In this document: in pieces, positions 33,901 to 37,063 of the stretch
How the letters are laid out: every line of letters begins with the position of its first letter
Position numbering within the stretch: position 1 is the first letter of the stretch
The notes under the pieces: generated by a model
What the model was told of the DNA's origin: nothing
The model's database searches: none
What the model saw: the letters and a program-made list of their open reading frames with translations, nothing else
Assembly: GCA_947650005.1 (NCBI GenBank)
Contig: CANSTU010000030.1
Location: 1-37,063, forward strand
Origin: an uncultured Lachnospiraceae bacterium
Lineage (GTDB): Bacteria > Bacillota > Clostridia > Lachnospirales > Lachnospiraceae
DNA length: 37,063 bases
Reading direction: 5' to 3'
Made by a program: the position numbers and the translations under genes

Positions 33901-35788
33901 GATTTCCGTCCCCGTCCTTTTTCGCAAGTACACCAACCAGACCGCCAATCCCTGCCGGTTTCGAATCCGCAGCCCCGGTGGAAGTTTCCCGCATAGGAAG
34001 GTGCACCGTCATGGTCTGCGCCTGGTTTCCCTGCGTCGCGCGGACAGAAACATCTTGCAGACGCCCTTCGCTCCTGCCGCAGACAATTCCCACACCGTAC
34101 AGACTATCAAAGCCTTTCACCGCCTCCATCTGTCCCTCTTCGGAAACCAATGTGAGCGTCGGGTCCTGCAGCATCAGAGAACGAACCGTTCCTTCCACTT
34201 CGCCGAACAGACCCAGATAGTGCGTCTTTTTCTCTTCCACGGCTGCGCTGCCTTCCCCGCCGTACAGTTTTTCCACCAGGGCATCGTCCGGCATGGAAGC
34301 GGTCCCCAGACACAGGTTGGATACCAGGGTGGACGCCCCCTTCCCTTCCAGGGTATGTACTGCGGCCAACACTTCGATGGAGGGGAAGTCCAGCGTTCCG
34401 TCGTCCTGTGCTGTTCCCTTCCATGTCAGAACGCTCAGTCCCGTTCCACCGTTGCCTGGGGCAGCGTCGTACATCCCGGTTCCGGCGGACGCCCAATCCA
34501 GGTTCCGGCCGGACAACGTAAATGTGGCCTGCTTTTCCGTATCATAATAGCGGATATTGGAAAGATGCCGGAATCTGCCGATCTGGGCTTCCAGCTCGCC
34601 TCCCTCCTCCACGGAGCCCTTGACAAACAACGTATTCTCCACATTGGAGCGCACCGGGCCGCTGGGTTTGTATTCCGTAAACGATCCGTCCGCTATCCCA
34701 TAGGTGGGCTGCACCTCGATCTGGGCATAGATATCCTGGGGCGCCTGTAGGGATGGGATCACGTTCCCAAGCCTCGTGATGCTGGTACTGTATTCCTGCG
34801 CGATCGTGCTGCCCGCGCTGCCCTTTGCCTCAATAGCTTCCATCAGACTGGCCGTCATCATGCCGTCCAGTACCAGGGTAAATCTGCCGTTTCCTCCGCC
34901 AACCGCCTGATATGACAGGGGGAAAACCCACTCTCCCAGCTCGCCAGAGGCCGCATTCTCCAGTTTCAGCCTGGCAAGGCCTGCCGCTGCGGCTTCCGGC
35001 GGAAGGCTCTTCCTATCAATTTCCATGGAAAACAGCTCGGAATGATCCCTATTATTATAAAAGGTGATCCGGAATTTCACATCCAGATCCTCGTGTCTGG
35101 AATTACTGGTCCAGTTCAGGGACAGGGTTTCACTGTTCACCAGATTGATGGTGGATACCTTTAGGCGCACCGGTTTTAGCTCCACCACATTGGCCACATC
35201 CTCTGTGGAATAGTAGCCTAAAAGCCGCTCCCGCCTGTTCTCATAGGCGCGGTTTTCTCCTGCGGCGCTGATGTTCAAAACGCCGTCCGTATCCGTCCCC
35301 TCATAGGACATGCCCGATGCATGGGTGGCATAAAAGGCGGAATAGACCCGCCCGGTTTCCGTATCGATCTCTATGGTAACGGCCGCATCCAGGAAATCAT
35401 TGCTGTATCCTCCATGTTCCAGGAGAGCCTTCACCTGATCCTGGGAGCCGGAAGCTGTTTCCGCCTGGCTTCCAGACAAGGTTATCGCATAAATGCGCCC
35501 GTTTTTCTCGTCGTTTTCTTCAAAGGTATGATTGGGCAGCCCATTCTCCAGCACCTGCGCGCGGAAGGTTTCCCATTCCCCGCTCGTTCGATACCAGGTC
35601 AAGGCAGATTCCGCCGCCAGATAGGCCGTCTTAGCGTTTTCTTCATTCTTGCGGAACTCAGCCAGCCGGATAAAATGCGCGGCGGCGGGGATCCCGACGG
35701 CCGCCAGGATCCCTATGATCACCAATACCACCATTAATTCTGCTAGTGTAAAACCGTTTTTCCTGCTATTTCTCATCCTTTTTAACAT
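24932..35788 (-). CDS. Giant prepilin-like adhesin with GLUG repeats
   Basis: A single uninterrupted frame of about 3,618 residues. From the start at 35788 the leader MLKRMRNSRKNG is followed by cleavage and the pilin helix FTLAELMVVLVIIGILAAVG (Glu at +5, Pro at about +22), so this is a true prepilin substrate. Residues 60-600 are a mixed beta region. About 615-2185 hold some forty GLUG-type repeats (YVGGIVGYN, then a strand ending NC-x-N). Residues 2190-3170 look like beta-sandwich/FN3-type modules. Residues 3175-3392 are an acidic Ser/Gly/Asn-rich stalk with 13-residue repeats, and 3393-3618 form a last beta domain. No LPXTG or C-terminal membrane helix is present, so surface attachment must be through the pilus. 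Starts at 35776 or 35821 are also possible. Adhesion is inferred from GLUG proteins such as the autotransporter and IgA-protease-associated families. Confidence 0.9.
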   Translation of the reverse strand: MLKRMRNSRKNGFTLAELMVVLVIIGILAAVGIPAAAHFIRLAEFRKNEENAKTAYLAAESALTWYRTSGEWETFRAQVLENGLPNHTFEENDEKNGRIYAITLSGSQAETASGSQDQVKALLEHGGYSNDFLDAAVTIEIDTETGRVYSAFYATHASGMSYEGTDTDGVLNISAAGENRAYENRRERLLGYYSTEDVANVVELKPVRLKVSTINLVNSETLSLNWTSNSRHEDLDVKFRITFYNNRDHSELFSMEIDRKSLPPEAAAAGLARLKLENAASGELGEWVFPLSYQAVGGGNGRFTLVLDGMMTASLMEAIEAKGSAGSTIAQEYSTSITRLGNVIPSLQAPQDIYAQIEVQPTYGIADGSFTEYKPSGPVRSNVENTLFVKGSVEEGGELEAQIGRFRHLSNIRYYDTEKQATFTLSGRNLDWASAGTGMYDAAPGNGGTGLSVLTWKGTAQDDGTLDFPSIEVLAAVHTLEGKGASTLVSNLCLGTASMPDDALVEKLYGGEGSAAVEEKKTHYLGLFGEVEGTVRSLMLQDPTLTLVSEEGQMEAVKGFDSLYGVGIVCGRSEGRLQDVSVRATQGNQAQTMTVHLPMRETSTGAADSKPAGIGGLVGVLAKKDGDGNLLPLTDPVQNVAKNLSMQGTLSAVLPAPSAGTKPAQERAEEYQYGIGGIFGYGAMGGDVRVENCRNEAYVTGNLFSGGIGGFLTGDFVSLTGTEGDGTSHASITDCSNEGLVLCALGYEHEDEENELEGRYFGGILGFGNTVQISDCASASGRFGNYSYSDDVDRKEQVLLGQYVGGIIGYGNNSQLAGCSTRKGGYILGSDYVGGIAGGLSNDARVAITGTAGVAVTTNAGYVIGNRYVGGIVGKNDGDAPTTITNCVNNGVAAGYDRYIGGIVGYNGEMGRLKDCASYLSDYDGTLFSMIVDKWQATGDCAGGLAGYNNGEIIFTQDSEKITVKSVSSIVVGEDYVGGVIGFNDIKGKLDVHYTLIGGRIHAYGNAAGGCIGLNASTKILDRELSVRPSSVTGVYYVGGCIGANVVALAGDTVMDGFRADNALGSVTGTAFTGGVIGYQRTYTPEQLDGFAGTEAESGLLDYLDAAGATEDITAAAGEGALGRQPGVPDTAGGALLPTLGAGNVPTEVMRSANGYTLTIGNRKNGKDSVNNDNNNIPVSADFYVGGIVGYCERGSRLILKYCRNAGNLSRQAGFASGVLLKTYLASGEVNADVSDLGDMDISVSIGGGIIGANLDNQVIDGCVNTGIMNGFIGLGGIVGFNAGGVFNCHLNDNFGNAGLDYIGGIAGLNVHARDASMGNAAAGLEKVDGYKSLYQYESGMISQCTTAEKKNISGGSYVGGIVGYNMAQACVDSNINRANVTAAGDYAGGIAGANRGRVLVSSSVGNTGECVITGKSGTGIGGIVGYNRLGGEIDVAGEGYIGEVVAVGPAVSVDGKQKVGGIVGINEGLIGTSAGTGTIYLVCQAKMVHATEGYAGGIIGEARTVPSSGEGEGASASAAKISYAINRSGIVAADSGPAGGIVAVCEQGFILQDCRNEGDVSSDHGYAGGIAAENKGQILRCSVGRKDGTQKITVRSQDVEEIGAICGVNYGAVWSSAPEGNVILAGSARAVGGIAGRNAAGGVIEKEIGQDNGNYVFAYMPEIRSSAAELVVGGAAGINERSDGEKDAARVAQMTASGLKFTEFSNYKYLGGIVGENQNDAEVIACESVGGEIRQKDGAAPGNCYGGIAGRNNGILKECDVNGISIEVQGVYTATSTSSAQEKEAFSSHVGGIAGKNEEDGEIDGCLIQGNGSRIEAASGMAGGVAGYNKGSIRLSGDAATAGLMKENGTELNDVQTLIQKADTAGIKADGSYVNWSGSRIEDQSYAGGGRVNAGRSLSMTMTSNGNLGGITAYNAPTGSVNYCATGNWYLNNKSAAIGVGTGGIIGMNESERDLSFLLNQAFVGREIASGDTNRFAGGIIGNQNNITSSAWSIRNCVNYGTVYCRNTHYAGGILGQWTGRGGTIEKCYNYGNMQTTYRGDWSGAAGGIVAQLYHAYEKNEYSIVGCGNYGNIYGRTGRSTADAASDSAGILGNVTTYRVDNAANAQQYTINVLDCVNGAGVEIYSNSMASGIVGFFSSDNPPNDAYNPLKISTSGIQLNIERCRNYAGVLIGNNFTAGIFGERYGIDGAKNTSLKYCFSMDRQSVYYNKTPYPIVSYVNNSNKNENSVSYINSGDAGKVYNYFLSENSGTAGFQSGTATFNVTADSMMERVNTRWIYSFIKNGTRYFVHLNNGNRYRVSGLSIDGSAVRNGNTKVGDVLFTMEDASDANRYDSVTNVVAKGSEFDKYVREFCFAQAGMLLAPESVALTREKNSELTIQVNVSGIVSDEVVYVAVAYRKGADGTQERIDLKELGAEGGIQADTKEPGAFIFDAEKFTFRLSEAELAKGGEIFIRLKARSLETDLESAEVDSNVVSLSNTLPDPKLRIELIGSSGNYQYRFRLDNREDYGQGETLIYVKLMDGTQLSFTADGEATYSLKSDSLQQLVVWAAGMDADGKPNGLSSSEVSVPVYLPAYTPEIALRGTGQTATASAVVTGTSLEDLRIAVTLQGQGGKVTTPPVYRVDLIGTWNDEEGEHKETVFQSADILTSADGSATASFADLPAYIADASDIQVRVWYAQSGLGPVYSYYDVAAGETPNIHNLIIEEAEDGTQIKEWQYAYSPVLAGNTFANYRWTSNVLLRWLSPPVLMKLEEGKSLPPETNADTGGLEYTFKWDEGPGEYDPAKDTYLVSLYGISKDESGNVTGRVSLLTGREVKGNSITVDAENWTYQEVELTVSRKGNAAGTPCEIGLPSTETYRVKRRLPRPAQPRITNPDINELKYEVEWEPVEPEAKWDAADPIYGCDFYDIYVQPYEADGVSLGEAKRIATKPVWDEAGAPTSENGVYRQTIDLEHVEDVENGYAGKRVLIYIKAMAREEDLAYVHSVDGVTYALDVPDRIREPKVTWEKDWEHEKDENKAKTVDSFQDAGLKVTVNADKDSIPPGGSSYLTKAYVFESKEQAEAAADAIEGGAVKDVDGLLATYPALNDQEELNPAQMDVEGTDRYSHALSGLSAEYAGKYILFYARISSGEGNVSSSWVANPDIWQLPYVILPTPDVAVDSAKQDVEVTLIYNPDLSDGGDSGMKKEEETEENTANSDEEEENGGEMTEPSDEENTSGQEPDREETESDTTDQEESGPNTNPSESEGSDSKEEESSGTGGNPDGTERPGEGENPSETETVTGENGNPSGSEQASDGNEGSSAPEAPTGGNGDSSGSEAMADRNGGSSDSKVTLDGNEGSSDTEAAADRNGRSSGVEAPADGNGGSSSSKATLDGNGRSSGSEAAAIARGGRPAVNTASSPAERIVAAGAYRRKTITVSAPRREAGTERTVLSLTAEGEKKEPSHEARAGEIEEKKTWTAEHTALRWDSVAYADSYYIMFTTKEGDSMEFRIVEEGGAVSVYRRSGSGWDEISGQDGRFALSGYQREISGQYEKETDLKVPYKVELQGSLEVSGQEQFSYTLILPDAARLTPPDGGNSISGDELHFTKTVSICSDVKENEGTPGSQAYIRSKPFEVTFQ
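25635..25955 (-). repeat. 39-bp tandem repeats encoding the acidic stalk of the giant prepilin
   Basis: About eight units of 36-42 bp, mostly 39 bp, encode 13-residue repeats of the type DGNGGSS-x-SEAAA. Two unit classes alternate, ending EAAA/EAPA or KATL/KVTL, which suggests that blocks larger than one unit were duplicated. All units keep frame. Copy number is a likely source of length variation between strains. Confidence 0.8.
29200..33970 (-). repeat. GLUG-motif repeat region of the giant prepilin
   Basis: Roughly forty degenerate repeats with core V/A-G-G-I-V/I-G-Y/F-N at intervals of 25-60 residues, each usually followed by a strand with Cys and Asn (NCVNNGV, DCASYLS, KCYNYGN). The pattern matches the GLUG motif of bacterial surface proteins, thought to fold as a right-handed beta solenoid. 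DNA repeats are diverged, so this is an old expansion rather than a slippage tract. The plus-strand open frame at 29462-31789 is a by-product of this biased sequence. Confidence 0.85.
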
Positions 35789-35797
35789 CTCCGCGCC

Positions 35798-35814
35798 GCT
35801 GCACGGCGCCTTCC
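35798..35814 (-). promoter_or_regulatory. Hairpin abutting the start region of the giant prepilin gene
   Basis: GCGCCG and CGGCGC pair around a TGCAG loop directly before GGAG on the minus strand. GGAG touches the ATG at 35788 and lies 12 bases before the ATG at 35776, so which start is used is open. The placement of a hairpin against a Shine-Dalgarno sequence matches four other genes in the window. Confidence 0.5.
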
Positions 35815-35843
35815 TATCCATGAAAAGCACTCAGGTTCAGTCC

Positions 35844-36896
35844 TCAAAATTTACCTTCTATCAAATCCGGATCCTGGGCAAAGCTCACCGCCATCTGGCG
35901 AGTGATCATCCCATCCCAAACCAGCCCTGCAATGGCGTCATCCATGGTAATCATCCCCAGCCTGCGGTTTGTCTGCATGACATTGGGAATCTGGTGGGAT
36001 TTCCCTTCCCTAATCAGGTTCCGGACAGCCGTATTGGCGTGCAGCACTTCAAAGGCCGCCACCCGCCCCCGGCCATCCGCACGGGGAATGAGCTGCTGGG
36101 ATATTACGGCCTCCAGCACATTGGCGAGCTGCACCCGGATCTGCTGCTGTTGGTGGGGCGGGAATACGTCGATCACCCGGTCCACCGTGCTGGCCGCCCC
36201 AATGGTATGCAGGGTGGAAAGCACCAGATGGCCTGTCTCCGCCGCCGTCACCGCCACGCTGATCGTTTCATAATCCCGCATCTCCCCCACCAGGATCACG
36301 TCCGGATCCTCCCGAAGCGCAGCGCGCAGCGCATTGGCATAGCTCTTTGTATCCGTTCCGATCTCCCTCTGGTTCACCATGGATCTCTTATGGGGATGAA
36401 GGTATTCCACCGGATCCTCCAGGGTGATGATATGGGCGTCCCGATGCTGGTTTACCTTGTCGATGATCGCCGCCAAAGTCGTGGATTTACCGCTCCCCGT
36501 GGGCCCGGTCACCAATACAAGCCCACGCTTTCTCTCATAAAGGTCGATGATGGAGGAAGGCACCCCCAGCTCCTCCGGGGAAGGGATCTTCGCAGACACC
36601 AGACGGAAGGCCAGGGCAACGCTTCCTTGCCTGTAAAAAGCGTTCACTCGAAACCGTCCTCCCTCCGGAAGGGAAAAGGACATATCGTATTCCCCCTGTT
36701 CCCGAAAACGTTCAAACTGCTCCTGACTCATGATGCGCCGGGCCGTCTCCAGGGTATCTTCTTGGGTCATCTCTCCGTAAGGCATGGAAACCAGGCTTCC
36801 CCCCACCCGCATCTTAGGGGCGATCCCCACCGTCATATGCACATCGCTCGCTCCGGCCGTTTCTGCCGCAGACAATACTTCCTCTATCTGAACCAT
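35844..36896 (-). CDS. pilT: Type IV pilus retraction ATPase PilT
   Basis: A 350-residue cytoplasmic hexameric ATPase that disassembles pili and gives twitching or retraction force. Motifs: Walker A GPTGSGKSTT (about residue 130), Asp box around LEDPVEYLH, Walker B DPDVILVGEMRDYETI, His box HLVLSTLHT. There is no tetracysteine site and the length is that of PilT rather than PilB. The N-terminus VQIEEVLSAAETAGASDVHM is typical. The ATG follows GGGGAG with a six-base spacer, and that site abuts a repeat hairpin. It is the first gene of the locus in the window, with a 67-bp repeat array upstream. The stop is 55 bp before the preferred start of the giant prepilin gene. Its presence implies that the pilus, and any adhesin on it, can be retracted. 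Confidence 0.95.
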   Translation of the reverse strand: MVQIEEVLSAAETAGASDVHMTVGIAPKMRVGGSLVSMPYGEMTQEDTLETARRIMSQEQFERFREQGEYDMSFSLPEGGRFRVNAFYRQGSVALAFRLVSAKIPSPEELGVPSSIIDLYERKRGLVLVTGPTGSGKSTTLAAIIDKVNQHRDAHIITLEDPVEYLHPHKRSMVNQREIGTDTKSYANALRAALREDPDVILVGEMRDYETISVAVTAAETGHLVLSTLHTIGAASTVDRVIDVFPPHQQQQIRVQLANVLEAVISQQLIPRADGRGRVAAFEVLHANTAVRNLIREGKSHQIPNVMQTNRRLGMITMDDAIAGLVWDGMITRQMAVSFAQDPDLIEGKF

Positions 36897-36910
36897 GTTT
36901 TGCTCCCCTC

Positions 36911-37063
36911 TGCATGCGCAGCATGCATTCTATTTCAGGGCGGTTGAAAGCGTCCTTCTTTCAACCTTGCTCCCCTCTGCATGCGCAGCATGCATTCTAT
37001 TTCAGGGTGGTTGAAAGCGTCCTTCTTTCAACCTTGCTCCCCTCTGCATGCGCAGCATGCATT
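36911..37063 (-). repeat. 67-bp double-hairpin repeat array upstream of pilT (runs off the window)
   Basis: Units begin at 36911, 36978 and 37045; the third is cut by the window edge. Each holds hairpin 1 (TGCATGC, three-base loop, GCATGCA), the spacer TTCTATTTCAGGG, hairpin 2 (GGTTGAAAG...CTTTCAACC) and TTGCTCCCCTC. On the coding strand the last of these reads GAGGGGAGCAA, a Shine-Dalgarno-like sequence, so each unit repeats a piece of leader including a ribosome binding site; the last copy serves pilT. Architecture matches the 61-bp array at 6557-6798. Confidence 0.88.

Overview
The window looks like chromosomal DNA from a Gram-positive clostridium, most likely a Lachnospiraceae-type gut or anaerobic Firmicute. 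The reasons are strong AGGAGG-type ribosome binding sites, frequent TTG/GTG starts, a YesM/YesN-type two-component system beside a carbohydrate ABC transporter, a lipobox-bearing solute-binding protein, and a type IV pilus locus with no outer-membrane secretin. I did not identify the species. Every gene I can support is on the minus strand, so the biological order runs from high to low coordinates.

Region 15.1-37.1 kb is one type IV pilus locus. In transcriptional order it reads: retraction ATPase PilT; a giant prepilin-like protein of about 3,600 residues; a PilX/GspK-like minor pilin; two more pseudopilins; a large palindromic element; a short major-type pilin PilA; a pilin-like protein without a normal processing site; prepilin peptidase PilD; platform protein PilC; a possible 56-residue overlapping ORF; a PilM-PilN fusion; PilO; and assembly ATPase PilB. 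Most stops and starts overlap or lie close together. The giant protein takes up nearly a third of the window. It has a textbook prepilin N-terminus (G^FTLAE), then about 1,570 residues of GLUG-type Gly-Gly-Ile repeats, beta-sandwich-like segments, an acidic 13-residue tandem-repeat stalk and a C-terminal beta domain. I read it as a giant surface adhesin displayed by, or anchored through, a pilus. It is the strongest candidate in the window for an undescribed system.

Region 12.6-15.1 kb is more A+T-rich and patchy. It holds a small orphan protein resembling NHLP-type leader peptides, a frameshifted N-terminal remnant of an IS256-family transposase, a Phd/YefM-RelE/ParE-type toxin-antitoxin pair and a small P-loop NTPase.

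Region 0.1-12.6 kb is metabolic: an M20 dipeptidase, a second copy of the palindromic element, a YesN/YesM-type regulator and sensor pair, a sugar ABC transporter (binding protein and two permeases, no ATPase), and then a CyuA/UPF0597 protein, a UroD-family protein, an aldo-keto reductase and an M24 peptidase. The two-component system probably controls the transporter from the promoter at 8312-8340.

Two families of structured non-coding DNA cross these regions. One is a double-hairpin leader repeat: tandem arrays at 6557-6798 and 36911-37063, and a degenerate copy at 4681-4765. Its two stem sequences differ by compensating base changes, and its first hairpin directly abuts the Shine-Dalgarno sequence of several genes. 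The other is a 136-201 bp palindromic element found just after two stop codons, with a conserved core and different outer arms. No rRNA, tRNA, CRISPR array or replication origin was seen. All family assignments are from reading motifs; no database search was possible.
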